DNA of 64,000 bases, from contig CAJWJK010000001.1 in the NCBI GenBank assembly GCA_913041535.1, positions 186,001-250,000 on the forward strand. The letters are read 5' to 3'. The translations under genes and the position numbers were made by a program. This stretch comes from an uncultured Alphaproteobacteria bacterium. GTDB taxonomy: Bacteria; Pseudomonadota; Alphaproteobacteria; VGEJ01. The notes under the pieces were generated by a model. It saw only the letters and a list, made by a program, of their open reading frames with translations. It made no database searches and was not told the DNA's origin. The stretch's first letter is position 1; every line of letters begins with the position of its first letter. This document shows, in pieces, positions 36,759-45,965 of this stretch.

Positions 36759-37658
36759 TTAGCGATCGCGACTGATCACGAACTCGGCGGCAGCACGCAT
36801 AATGTCCGCTTTTTTATCGAAAGGATCAAGGTGGGTAGTAGCCCTTCGAACCAGTTTCTGTGCTTTGGCTCGTGCTTGATCTGGCCCGAGTATAGATACC
36901 AGTGTCGCTTTTCCACGTTTTATATCTTTGTGGATTGGTTTTCCGAGAGCATCTTGAGACCCCTCTACGTCAAGTAGATCATCGATTATCTGAAAGGCTA
37001 AGCCAAGGTCATATGCGAAACTCTTGAGCGCATCTCGAAAGGGTTTCTCGGCCCTTCCAAGTATGGCCCCCGCCTCGCAAGAGAAGGATATAAGGGAGCA
37101 TGTTTTTAGATGTTGAAGGCGGGTGATTTCTTTCTCACAGAGATTCTCATGTTCTGATTCAAGGTCGAGCATTTGCCCTCCCACCATTCCCTGGTAGCCG
37201 CATGCTAGTGACAACGAAGCAATGAGCTCACAGCGGACCTCGGGATCAGAGTGAGTTGCTATGTTAGAGAGGATCTCAAAAGCTTTCACCTGTAGCGCGT
37301 CACCGGCGAGAATTGCGGTTGCTTCATCAAAAGCAACATGAAGTGAAGGCTTGCCTCGCCGGAAGTCATCATTATCCATACTTGGCAGGTCATCATGAAT
37401 CAGAGAGTAGGTATGGATCAATTCAACGGCAACTGCGACGCGCAAAGCGTGTTCCCGCTCAACTTCAAACAATTCGGCGCTGGCTATAACAAGAAATGGG
37501 CGAAAACGTTTTCCGCCTGACAGCGCCGAATAGGCCATTGCGTCGGTCAGACGTACTTCATTACCATCGACGGACGGTAAAAATTTGCGAAGCGCCTCTT
37601 CAGTAGACTGGGCAGTTTCCTCAAGAAAGTCAGCGAAAGAGATCACTTGCTCACTCAA
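36759..37658 (-). CDS. ispA: farnesyl diphosphate synthase family protein
   Basis: Short-chain prenyltransferase condensing IPP with DMAPP/GPP to farnesyl diphosphate. At 299 residues it shows [16 protein letters not shown], the first Asp-rich motif in [26 protein letters not shown] (residues about 80-105) and the second in [12 protein letters not shown]. The [10 protein letters not shown] form with two extra residues is typical of bacterial FPP synthases and separates it from the long-chain enzyme at 22-23 kb. ATG 37658 overlaps the xseB stop (ATGA). It would feed the polyprenyl synthase and undecaprenyl pathways. Confidence 0.95.
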   Translation of the reverse strand: MSEQVISFADFLEETAQSTEEALRKFLPSVDGNEVRLTDAMAYSALSGGKRFRPFLVIASAELFEVEREHALRVAVAVELIHTYSLIHDDLPSMDNDDFRRGKPSLHVAFDEATAILAGDALQVKAFEILSNIATHSDPEVRCELIASLSLACGYQGMVGGQMLDLESEHENLCEKEITRLQHLKTCSLISFSCEAGAILGRAEKPFRDALKSFAYDLGLAFQIIDDLLDVEGSQDALGKPIHKDIKRGKATLVSILGPDQARAKAQKLVRRATTHLDPFDKKADIMRAAAEFVISRDR

Positions 37659-37927
37659 TCGAGAGTCGTTGGTTCCGTATCGATGGTTCCATCTGGCCCA
37701 GTTACTATTTTTTCAACCTGTTCCTGCGCTGAAATTAGCTTGGATTCACAGTGCTTAAGTAACTTGGTTCCAAGAATATAGACTTTAATAGACTCATCAA
37801 GACTCACATCTCCCGCTTCGAGACGTGTTACAATGTCTTCGAGTGATTCGCGTGCTTCTTCGAAACTCATCGACTGAACATCGCGATCAGCTTCGGTGTC
37901 TTTATCGGAAGATTTCTTTGTGCTCAT
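37655..37927 (-). CDS. xseB: exodeoxyribonuclease VII small subunit
   Basis: Small subunit of exonuclease VII, which binds the XseA catalytic subunit. About 90 residues from ATG 37927; an open frame extends to 37972 but adds 15 residues unlike the family. The conserved core is MSFEEARESLEDIVTRLEAGDVSLDESIKVYILGTKLLKHCESKL, a helical hairpin. It overlaps ispA by 4 bases, an arrangement seen across proteobacteria. xseA is not in the window. Confidence 0.93.
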   Translation of the reverse strand: MSTKKSSDKDTEADRDVQSMSFEEARESLEDIVTRLEAGDVSLDESIKVYILGTKLLKHCESKLISAQEQVEKIVTGPDGTIDTEPTTLD

Positions 37928-38039
37928 TGCTTGATCCACAATAACTCTAAGGCTTGAGAAGGTGTGAGGCAACTAGGTGGTTGCTTTGCTGCCAGATGTT
38001 GAAATCTTGCTTTTCTTCTAGGCTGGGGAGTGTCGGTCC

Positions 38040-38966
38040 TCATGCTGTTGTTAGTTCTCTGACATGAGAGACTACACATTGCCCGAGCACTTCGAGGTTG
38101 TAGCCTCCTTCCATCACTGAAACGACTCTTCCGTCACAACAATGCTTTGCGATTTTCAGGAGTTCCTTTGTTACCCATTGGAAGTCATTGTCAGTAAGGT
38201 TGAGTCCGGCTAGAGGGTCTGATTCATGTGCATCAAAACCCGCTGAGATAAGTAGAAAATCAGGATTAAAATCCATTAAGGCTGGCAAGATTCGGTCTTT
38301 CCACGACGCTCTGAATTCGTTTGACCCAGCGCCTTCTGATAGGGGTTCGTTGATAATATTTCCGACGCCGATGTCTGAGCGCATACCGGTGCCAGGATAA
38401 AATGGGTATTGGTGTGAGGAGGCAAAAAATAGATTAGCATTTTGACGGAATGACTCCTGTGTGCCGTTACCGTGGTGTACATCAAAGTCGACGACTGCGA
38501 TGTTCTTGTATCTATGCTCGATATGCGCATGAAGAGCACCAATGGCAACATTATTGAAGATACAAAAACCCATTGGTCGAGTTGCTTCTGCGTGATGCCC
38601 ACATGGGCGGACAGCGCAGAATGCATTCTGCGCTGTTCCCGCTGCAACGGCATCGACTGCTGCTACTAGGGCGCCAGCCGCATGCAAAGCTGCCTCTCCC
38701 GTTGCTGGCGACATAACAGTATCGGGATCGAGATGGAGATATCCTGTTTTAGGGACTGACTCTAAGACCTTCTGAACGTGTGATTCAGGGTGTACGCGCG
38801 CTATCTGTCCAATTTTCGCTTTTGGCGCTTCCAGCCATTTCAAGTCGGGGACATGTACTTCGGCCAGCGCTTTCTCCACGGCCCGAAGGCGCTCGGGGCT
38901 CTCCGGGTGTCTAGGGCCTGGATCATGCTCAAGGCAGATAGGGTGTCGATAGTAATTAGTGGTCAT
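38040..38966 (-). CDS. histone-deacetylase family amidohydrolase
   Basis: Zinc-dependent deacetylase of the HDAC/AcuC/acetylpolyamine amidohydrolase superfamily, 308 residues. Active-site residues are complete: paired His in RPCGHHAEATRPMGFCIFNNVAIGA, Zn ligands in VVDFDVHHGNGTQE and SAGFDAHESDPLAGL, and the transition-state Tyr in MEGGYNLEVL. The N-terminal HPICLEHDPGPRHPESPERL is the usual substrate-rim motif of class II-like bacterial members. The substrate (acetylpolyamine, acetylated protein or other amide) is unknown. It lies downstream of xseB but starts a separate transcription unit. Confidence 0.92.
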   Translation of the reverse strand: MTTNYYRHPICLEHDPGPRHPESPERLRAVEKALAEVHVPDLKWLEAPKAKIGQIARVHPESHVQKVLESVPKTGYLHLDPDTVMSPATGEAALHAAGALVAAVDAVAAGTAQNAFCAVRPCGHHAEATRPMGFCIFNNVAIGALHAHIEHRYKNIAVVDFDVHHGNGTQESFRQNANLFFASSHQYPFYPGTGMRSDIGVGNIINEPLSEGAGSNEFRASWKDRILPALMDFNPDFLLISAGFDAHESDPLAGLNLTDNDFQWVTKELLKIAKHCCDGRVVSVMEGGYNLEVLGQCVVSHVRELTTA

Positions 38967-39188
38967 GACTTTTGGTCTTTTTTACTCTTAAGGGCTCAAC
39001 TGAATTTATCTTACAAAGTTTTCAACAGCTACTCTAATTGGTAGATCATTGTGTCGTGCGGTACTAGTCGTTATGCATTAACGAGATATGGCACGTCATA
39101 TTTGTTGTGGTTCAAGTCACATGTGTAATCGCTAGCAGCCAGTCTTTGAATACTTGGGGCCTGGAATTACAGCGACTGTTTGGCAGTG

Positions 39189-40883
39189 CTATGCGTTCTT
39201 TGCCTTAGCATTCTGGTAGCGATCTAATTCCTCTGCAACAAGCTCTTTCTTTGAAAGCTTCCCGATCATAGTTTTGGGAAGATCGTTGCGAAATTCAATG
39301 TATTTAGGAATCTCGTGTTTTCCAAGTTTATCTCTGATAAACGCCGTGAGTTCATCACTGCTTAGGGATGAATTGTCTTCCAGTTTGACGAAGGCTTTTA
39401 CTGATTGTCCGTAATAGTCATCAGGAATTCCTATGACTGTGCATTCAACAACAAGTGGGTGTTGGTATATTGCTTCCTCCACATTGCGGGGGTAGACATT
39501 AAATCCGCCTGTTAGAATCAAATCTTTCATACGGTCGATAATGAACGTATAGCCATCTTCATCCATGTATCCAATGTCTCCCGTATGTAACCGTCCGTCC
39601 ACAATGGCGGAGGAAGTTGCCTCTTCGTTTTGCCAATACCCGGACATAACCTGCGGCCCTTCCACGCAGATTTCGCCTGTTTCGCCTATGGGCAGTTCCT
39701 TACGGGGGTCCTCTCGATCTGTTATCGTGATGCGGGTCAGCGGTACTGGTAGTCCAATAGAATTCTCTTTGTTTTTTCCTTCTAGTGGATTAGCCGTAGC
39801 CACTGGAGACGTCTCTGTCAGCCCATAGCCCTCAAAAACCGTACATCCAGACTGACTCTCAAATCGTTGCTTTACTTCAAGAGGTAAAGGTGCTCCACCC
39901 GAGATGCAGCCTTTGAGTGATGAGAGATCAAATTGGGCGAGCCGTGGGTGATTATTGATAGCGGCGAACATCGTTGGGACTCCCGGCATAACAGTTGGTT
40001 GTTTTTTGTGGATGTCTTTAAGTGCGTTCTCTAGTTCGAATCGCAGGTGCATAATTATCTCTGCACCAATATGCATAGCTTGAAGCATGATGACTGTCAT
40101 GGCGAACACATGAAAGAACGGAAGTACGCCAAGAATTTTTTCACGACCGGGTTCAACATTTGTAAACCACATGGCCGTTTGAATAGTATTTATATATAGG
40201 TTGGCGTGAGTCAGCATTGCTCCTTTTGACACGCCCGTGGTTCCGCCGGTGTACTGAAGCACTGCAACATCGCTTTCGGGCTGATGTGAGTGTGAAGTGT
40301 AGGATCCGTTGTTATTGAGAAGTTCGCGAAAAGACGTGTGATTATCATCAGTCCGAGTCTTGGAGATTTCTTTTGCCTTAGCCAGTGGGAACAATATGTT
40401 TTTGGGAAACGGAAGGACATCAGACAATGTGCCAACAACGATTTGGCGCAAGCGACTGTTTTCTAGAACAAATGCTATTTTTGGGTATAGCGCTTTTAGG
40501 TTGAGTGTAACCATTATATCGGTGTGAGAGTCTTCTACTTGGCGGATGATTTCCGCATCAGAATAGAGGGGACTGTAGTTCACAACGGTGCCACCAGCCT
40601 TGAGAATACCAAAATACGCTATAACAAATTGAGGGCAATTTGGCAGAAATAGGCCGACTTTTATTCCTTTTGAAACTCCGAGTTTTTGGAAGCCAGAAGA
40701 AGCTTGGTTAATTTGTTCACCGATCTGGCTAAAAGTGTATTTTTGCCCCAAGAAATCAATACAGGGTTTATTAGGATAGCGCTCTACTGCCTCATCAACG
40801 AGAGCATCAAGTGGTTGCGGAACAATCTCAGCATCCCACTGTACGTTGGTAGGATAACTCTCCATCCAGGGGGCAGCACTCAT
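39189..40883 (-). CDS. long-chain acyl-CoA ligase, AMP-forming
   Basis: AMP-forming acyl-CoA synthetase (FadD-like), activating a carboxylic acid with ATP and CoA. It has about 564 residues. Core motifs are the P-loop VLQYTGGTTGVSKGAMLTHANL (residues about 205-226), FEGYGLTETSPV, GEICVEGPQVMSGYW, LHTGDIGYMDEDGY, IDRMKDLILTGGFNVYPRNVE and a late LPKTMIGKLSKKEL with the catalytic Lys. ATG 40883 has GGAG upstream. It is probably part of the minus-strand block with SDR, hydrolase and acyl-CoA dehydrogenase genes. Long-chain specificity is inferred from overall resemblance. Confidence 0.92.
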   Translation of the reverse strand: MSAAPWMESYPTNVQWDAEIVPQPLDALVDEAVERYPNKPCIDFLGQKYTFSQIGEQINQASSGFQKLGVSKGIKVGLFLPNCPQFVIAYFGILKAGGTVVNYSPLYSDAEIIRQVEDSHTDIMVTLNLKALYPKIAFVLENSRLRQIVVGTLSDVLPFPKNILFPLAKAKEISKTRTDDNHTSFRELLNNNGSYTSHSHQPESDVAVLQYTGGTTGVSKGAMLTHANLYINTIQTAMWFTNVEPGREKILGVLPFFHVFAMTVIMLQAMHIGAEIIMHLRFELENALKDIHKKQPTVMPGVPTMFAAINNHPRLAQFDLSSLKGCISGGAPLPLEVKQRFESQSGCTVFEGYGLTETSPVATANPLEGKNKENSIGLPVPLTRITITDREDPRKELPIGETGEICVEGPQVMSGYWQNEEATSSAIVDGRLHTGDIGYMDEDGYTFIIDRMKDLILTGGFNVYPRNVEEAIYQHPLVVECTVIGIPDDYYGQSVKAFVKLEDNSSLSSDELTAFIRDKLGKHEIPKYIEFRNDLPKTMIGKLSKKELVAEELDRYQNAKAKNA

Positions 40884-40976
40884 AACCAATTCTCCAAATT
40901 TTTAATATTGCAACATCATGTTACCGGCAAACTATTGAATTCTGCCACTTGGTCTTGGGCTCTTATACATCGATAT

Positions 40977-41813
40977 CTATTTGTCGCCATCCGAGTTGAG
41001 AAATAAATCCGAAATTAGAGTGCCTCCGTCAGCAGCTCTATACTTATCAAAGTCCTTAACACCAAACCGTCTTAGTATCTCTTCATCTATATGAAAATGG
41101 CCAGTCTCTGTCTTCGGATCGAGGCACAATATTTCGTACGCCGCGTCCGCCATTATAGTTGGTTTGCGGCAGTTCTCAGGTTTTATGGGGAGTGGAAGCA
41201 TGGCTAACGCAGCGGTTTTAATTACTGTCTGCGGCCACAAGGCATTTACCGCAATGCCATCTGCCCGAAGTTCTTCAGCCATTCCAAGCACGCACAGGCT
41301 CATGCCGTATTTTGCGATTGTATACGCTACATGGTTCTGGAACCACTTGGCATCGAGGTTTGGGGGCGGTGCGATGTTAAGAATGTGGGCACTGCTGGAT
41401 TTCCTCAGATGAGGAATACATGATTGTGAGCATAGAAAAGTTCCACGGACGTTGACATCAAACATTAAATCAAATCGCTTGATTGGGGTGTGCTCTGTAT
41501 TGGTAAGGCTTATTGCACTGGCGTTGTTAACGAGCATGTCAATGCCGCCAAAGGTTTCTACGGTGCGAGTCACGGCAAGAGCGACTTCGGCTTCATCGCG
41601 AATATCCACAGCTAATGGTAGTGCATGGCCGCCTGCATCCTCAATTTCCTGGGCAGCGGAATAGATGGTGCCGGGAAGTTTTGGATGTGCTTCCTTAGTC
41701 TTGGCAACAACAGCAATATTAGCGCCATCGGCGGCAGCACGTAATGCAATGGCTTTTCCAATGCCTCTCGATGCTCCGGTGACGAATATGGTTTTACCTT
41801 GAAGTTTTGTCAT
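40977..41813 (-). CDS. HSDL2-like SDR oxidoreductase
   Basis: Short-chain dehydrogenase of about 278 residues that closely follows human HSDL2 in pattern. It has the nucleotide motif FVTGASRGIGKAIALRAAADGA, DMLVNNASAISLT, the extended AYTIAKYGMSLCVLGMAEEL with the catalytic Tyr164 and Lys168, NALWPQTVIKTAA and a late GHFHIDEEILRRFGVKDFDKY. The Ser that precedes this Tyr in HSDL2 (LNISPP) is replaced by Ala148 (LNIAPP). ATG 41813 has GAGGGA upstream. It follows the metallo-beta-lactamase-fold gene by 16 bases. Substrate is unknown, probably an acyl-CoA or lipid alcohol. Confidence 0.88.
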   Translation of the reverse strand: MTKLQGKTIFVTGASRGIGKAIALRAAADGANIAVVAKTKEAHPKLPGTIYSAAQEIEDAGGHALPLAVDIRDEAEVALAVTRTVETFGGIDMLVNNASAISLTNTEHTPIKRFDLMFDVNVRGTFLCSQSCIPHLRKSSSAHILNIAPPPNLDAKWFQNHVAYTIAKYGMSLCVLGMAEELRADGIAVNALWPQTVIKTAALAMLPLPIKPENCRKPTIMADAAYEILCLDPKTETGHFHIDEEILRRFGVKDFDKYRAADGGTLISDLFLNSDGDK

Positions 41814-41829
41814 GATTCCCTCGAGACGT

Positions 41830-42858
41830 TTAGACTGCTTGGTAGAGATCAGCGTGGCCTGGTTTTCGTACGCGTTTGATCTCACCAGTAGCTTTTGCAT
41901 AGTTGAGATGGCTCAGTATTTCAGTTGTAGCAAGGAAGAACTCCATCGGACCTAGGGCGCGTTGGAATAACATGGGGACCAGTTCTGCTGCTGTTCGCGG
42001 TTGTACACATGCTGCAAGCAGTAGTGAAAGTCTCGATTCATGGTGGTCTTTCAGCGAATCAAGGCGGCGATGCAAGCCTCGGTATGGAAGGATGTGTGAT
42101 GGAAGAACTAAAATATCTTCGGGTAGAGCTCGCAGTTGATGTAGCGAAGTTAGGTAGTCGGCAAGGGGGTTTGCCTCGGGTTCAGAGGGGTAAACCCCGA
42201 TATGGGGAGAAATCTTGGCCAGAACTTGGTCTCCACTAATAACTAGACCGAGTTCATCGCATTTAAAACAGGCGTGCTCAGGGCTGTGTCCGCGCCCAAT
42301 AATTACGCTCCAATTCCTTCCGTCTAACTCCAGTTGATCTCCATCTTTTATGCGCAGGTAACTTCGGGGTAAAGGTGCAACGTTCTCGCGGTAATGCTTG
42401 TAACCAGTATCGGATATCGCCTCTAGCATCGCTGAGTTGAAACCCGCACGCCGATAGAAAGTTATGATTTCCTCAGGCACTTCTTCCGTTGTTTCAAGAG
42501 TCAACATACGTGCAAAGAGCCATTCGCTGCGCGTCATCCATAAAGGTATGCCAAATTTTTCACATAGCCAACCGGCGAGTCCAACATGATCAGGATGATA
42601 ATGCGTTACAATTAAACGGTTAACGGGGAGGGGACTCAGCTCTTTTATAATTATTTGTTCCCAAAGATTCTGGGTGACTTTTGTTCGGGCGCCGGTATCG
42701 ACAATAGTCCATGCGGATCCGTCCTGTAGTGCCCACAGGTTGATGTGGTTGAGTGTATAAGGAAGAGGCATGCGCAACCAAAGGACTCCGTCTGCCACTT
42801 CCGTTAGTTTTCCCTGACTTGGCGGAGATAAAAATGGGTACTCTAGCTCGGGGTCCAT
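41830..42858 (-). CDS. metallo-beta-lactamase-fold hydrolase
   Basis: Metallo-beta-lactamase-superfamily hydrolase of 342 residues. The metal-binding motif is VTHYHPDHVGLAGWLCEKF (HxHxDH, residues about 83-101), with further ligands in IGRGHSPEHACFKCDELGLVISGDQVL. Later segments LPSHILPYRGLHRRLDSLKDHHESRL and the C-terminal helices resemble the winged-helix-like cap seen in LACTB2-like members. The substrate is not identified; a thioesterase or lactonase role would suit the acyl-CoA context, but this is only inference. It is probably cotranscribed with the SDR gene. Confidence 0.88.
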   Translation of the reverse strand: MDPELEYPFLSPPSQGKLTEVADGVLWLRMPLPYTLNHINLWALQDGSAWTIVDTGARTKVTQNLWEQIIIKELSPLPVNRLIVTHYHPDHVGLAGWLCEKFGIPLWMTRSEWLFARMLTLETTEEVPEEIITFYRRAGFNSAMLEAISDTGYKHYRENVAPLPRSYLRIKDGDQLELDGRNWSVIIGRGHSPEHACFKCDELGLVISGDQVLAKISPHIGVYPSEPEANPLADYLTSLHQLRALPEDILVLPSHILPYRGLHRRLDSLKDHHESRLSLLLAACVQPRTAAELVPMLFQRALGPMEFFLATTEILSHLNYAKATGEIKRVRKPGHADLYQAV

Positions 42859-42938
42859 TGCTACATCCTAATTTAGCTTCTTTTGGGTGCCGATTGTTTG
42901 AGCTTCAAAATGTGATTAGTAGAGTTGCTGGTTGCCAG

Positions 42939-44741
42939 CTAATCCATATGCTCTGGCGGTATAGAAAATAATGATGTTGTTCCTCGTGTTATAGGGCCAA
43001 GTAATGATGTAGAGGGTGAAAGAACCTGTTCTGCATAAAAACGTGCAGTAGAAATTTTTGCTTTATAAAAGGGATCATTTGTGCCGCTTTTAAGCTTTTG
43101 TGATGATCTTAACGCACTAAGAGCCATTCCGTACCCAGCTGCGACGGTGCCAAACATTTTCAGGTAGTTTGTTGCACCTGCAAGTGATTCCGTGAGGTTG
43201 TCGCTGCTGGCCAGCCAATATGTAGCGGTCTTAAGAGCTGCACATGAATCTTCTAAGGAACGATATATCACTTTCAAATCATCTGTATAGGCGCTGCCTA
43301 TTGTTGCATCGCGCACAAGTTCTTCATTTAAGGTTTTAACGCGGTCAACGAAATTCTTTACAGTTTGTCCATCGTTATGGGTAAGTTTGCGATGCACCAG
43401 ATCAACGGCCTGTATGCCATTAGTACCTTCGTAAATTGGCACAATTCGTGCATCACGAGCAAGTTGGGCTGCACCTGTATCCTCCATGTATCCCGTGCCC
43501 CCGTGGACTTGAATTCCAAGGGACGAAACTTCCACGCCAACGTCCGAGCACCATGCCTTGACCAGGGGTGTCATTAGATCAAGTTGGTCTTGGTTCAAAA
43601 GGCGTACATTTTTGTTCGGATTATGAAGGGCATGGTCCGAGCAACCGGCGGCCATGTACGCCAACACGCGAGCAGCTTCCGTCTTGGCTTTCATAAGCAT
43701 GAGCATATGTCGGACATCAGGGTGGTTGATGATTGCTTTTGATTCGGACCCATTATCACCTGCGATGCGTCCTTGATGCCGTTCGCGAGCGTAGTTGAGG
43801 GCTAATTGATAGGATCGCTCTGCTATGGCCACCCCTTCGAGTCCAACAAGTAGGCGGGCGTTGTTCATCATGGTAAACATCACTTCTATGCCCTTATTCT
43901 CAGTACCGAGCAAATACCCGATAGCTCCGCCATCTTCGCCATAACTCATTGTTAATGTTGGAGAGGCATGGATCCCCATCTTTTTTTCAATGGATATTGG
44001 TTTCAGATCATTCAGCGCGCCAATAGAACCGTCCGGATTAACAAGATATTTAGGTACCAAAAAACAGCTTAATCCTTTTATTCCCGATGCCTTTCCTGGA
44101 GATCGTGCTAGAACTATGTGTACAATATTTTCGGTAAGGTCGTGATCTCCATATGTGATGAAGATCTTTGTCCCGCGAAGTCTGTAATGGTTTCCATCGC
44201 GCTCCGATTGAGTGCGAATGGTGCCAAGGTCTGAGCCTGATTGTGGCTCTGTGAGATTCATGGTGCCCGACCAAACGCCGGACACGAGTTTTTCAAGGTA
44301 AAGTGATTTTAGTTCAGTACTTCCATGCAACCTAAGGCATTCAACGGCACCTTGGGTCAAAGTGGGACACAGACTAAAGGCCATATTGGAGCTTTCCCAC
44401 ATTTCAAATAACGCCATCGTTACAGATCTTGGTAGGCCTTGGCCCCCAATAGCAGGGTCGAACGCTGCTGAATTCCAGCCGCCTGAAACGAATTTGTTAT
44501 ACGCATCTAAGAAGCCAGGAGGGGTCTGCACTAAACCGTTTTGCAATGTGCTGGGAGCTCGGTCTCCGACCGAGTTGAGCGGTGAAATCACCTCAGAAGC
44601 GAGTTTGCTTGCTTCGTTGAATATTGTTTCGAGGATTTCGGAGTCTGCATAGACATCTGGCAGTTCTAGAATTCTCTCAAGATCAAGGATTTCAGAGAGG
44701 ACAAATTTCATGTCTGTCAAGGGTGCTCGATAATTGTTCAC
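42939..44741 (-). CDS. DmdC-like acyl-CoA dehydrogenase
   Basis: FAD-dependent acyl-CoA dehydrogenase in the ~600-residue class that includes 3-methylmercaptopropionyl-CoA dehydrogenase (DmdC) and its fatty-acyl relatives. It starts MNNYRAPLTDMKFVL, as in that class, and has the FAD-site segments NLTEPQSGSDLG and KIFITYGDHDL, KKMGIHASPT, ARLLVGLEGVAIAERSYQLALNYARER, QVHGGTGYMEDTGAAQLARDARI and the catalytic Glu in YEGTNGIQAVDLV. DMSP-cleavage genes are not beside it, so a general beta-oxidation substrate is equally possible. The acyl-CoA ligase two genes downstream in the block may supply its substrate. Confidence 0.9.
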   Translation of the reverse strand: MNNYRAPLTDMKFVLSEILDLERILELPDVYADSEILETIFNEASKLASEVISPLNSVGDRAPSTLQNGLVQTPPGFLDAYNKFVSGGWNSAAFDPAIGGQGLPRSVTMALFEMWESSNMAFSLCPTLTQGAVECLRLHGSTELKSLYLEKLVSGVWSGTMNLTEPQSGSDLGTIRTQSERDGNHYRLRGTKIFITYGDHDLTENIVHIVLARSPGKASGIKGLSCFLVPKYLVNPDGSIGALNDLKPISIEKKMGIHASPTLTMSYGEDGGAIGYLLGTENKGIEVMFTMMNNARLLVGLEGVAIAERSYQLALNYARERHQGRIAGDNGSESKAIINHPDVRHMLMLMKAKTEAARVLAYMAAGCSDHALHNPNKNVRLLNQDQLDLMTPLVKAWCSDVGVEVSSLGIQVHGGTGYMEDTGAAQLARDARIVPIYEGTNGIQAVDLVHRKLTHNDGQTVKNFVDRVKTLNEELVRDATIGSAYTDDLKVIYRSLEDSCAALKTATYWLASSDNLTESLAGATNYLKMFGTVAAGYGMALSALRSSQKLKSGTNDPFYKAKISTARFYAEQVLSPSTSLLGPITRGTTSLFSIPPEHMD

Positions 44742-44808
44742 TACATCCTCATTAACTATCTCTTCATTACAGGAAACGGCTATTATTACCTGACCTGAGG
44801 CAATAAGC

Positions 44809-45810
44809 TTAGCTCACCTCGAAACCGAGACCCACTGGGTCGTTATGGTCAATCGTCCACGTTGCATGACCGGTTACGTGGGCAGAGCCCCTTATCGTCG
44901 GGATAACGGCGCGGGTTCCAAAGACCGTAGTTTCTTTTGTGAGGCATCCTTCAAATGTGCCGCTTCCAAGAAGTCCTTCGGCATGAATTGTTTCGCCGAT
45001 CTGCAACTCACCACGCGCCTCTAACATCGCCATCATTGCACTCGTCCCAGTGCCGCCAGGAGAACGGTCGAGTTGGCCATTCGCAAAGACATGGACACAG
45101 CGATATCTAGCCTCAGGCCTTTCCGATTCGTGCCAAAATGTAACCACGTAGAGATCAGCGATATGCGACTTTGCAGGATGCTTTAGTTCAAGTTGTCGGG
45201 ACAGAGTGACTCTCGCGTATTCACCTAGCTGTCTAAAGTGATGCCCATTCTCCGGACAGATCTGAATTTGTGATGACTCCCAACGGATTAACGCAAAGAA
45301 ATTGCCGCCGAATGCAATATCAGCATACACGGTTCCGTGTCCTGGAATCTCCAGGGGAACGGCCTGTTCAGTCACAAATGCGGGAACATTTTCGAACTTG
45401 CACCACACAGCTTTATCGTTTTCTATCAATGTTTCTGCAGAAATAATTCCAGCTGTGCTTTCAAGACAGATGTTCAATAATGAGTTGCTGGTTGGCATCC
45501 ATTTTTCTGAAACTATTGCAGACACGAGTCCAATAGTGCCGTGACCGCACATATGCATGTAGCCCCCACCGTCCATCCATACCATACCGTAGTGTGCTTT
45601 CGGGTCATGTGGTGGTGTCACGAATACACCAAACATGTCTTTATGTCCCCTAGGCTCGCGCATTAAGGCGCGGCGTAGCCAATCATAATTCTTTTCAATA
45701 TAACGTCGTTTGGAAAGGATATCTCCGCGTGGCCACTCAATACCTCTGTGTACGATGCAGGTAGGCTCGCCCTCGGTATGAGTGTATATGGCATCGACAA
45801 TTTGATTCAT
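44809..45810 (-). CDS. proline racemase family protein, Cys/Gly active site
   Basis: Member of the proline racemase/4-hydroxyproline epimerase/trans-3-hydroxyproline dehydratase family, 333 residues. The first catalytic cysteine is present in YMHMCGHGTIG (Cys88). The second position, Cys in racemases and epimerases (SPCGTG) and Thr in trans-3-hydroxyproline dehydratases, is Gly252 here (DRSPGGTGTSA). Other family blocks (THTEGEPTCIVHRG, FGGNFFALI, LYVVTFW) are intact. A true racemase needs two acid/base residues, so a dehydratase-like or other one-base reaction is more likely. The gene lies at the upstream end of the minus-strand catabolic block and is divergent from the Sua5/TsaC gene. Confidence 0.88.
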   Translation of the reverse strand: MNQIVDAIYTHTEGEPTCIVHRGIEWPRGDILSKRRYIEKNYDWLRRALMREPRGHKDMFGVFVTPPHDPKAHYGMVWMDGGGYMHMCGHGTIGLVSAIVSEKWMPTSNSLLNICLESTAGIISAETLIENDKAVWCKFENVPAFVTEQAVPLEIPGHGTVYADIAFGGNFFALIRWESSQIQICPENGHHFRQLGEYARVTLSRQLELKHPAKSHIADLYVVTFWHESERPEARYRCVHVFANGQLDRSPGGTGTSAMMAMLEARGELQIGETIHAEGLLGSGTFEGCLTKETTVFGTRAVIPTIRGSAHVTGHATWTIDHNDPVGLGFEVS

Positions 45811-45965
45811 GCCTATAGACGATAATTAGTTTTCCCTGGATGATTGTGACAGGCGGTAGGTTGATTGGCCATGAAATTGTAACAATCTATTGCCACTTTT
45901 CTAGTTTGTTTGAAAATGTGTGCTGGTATTGTGTGACGACTCGGAATAAGGGAATACTGGATAAC

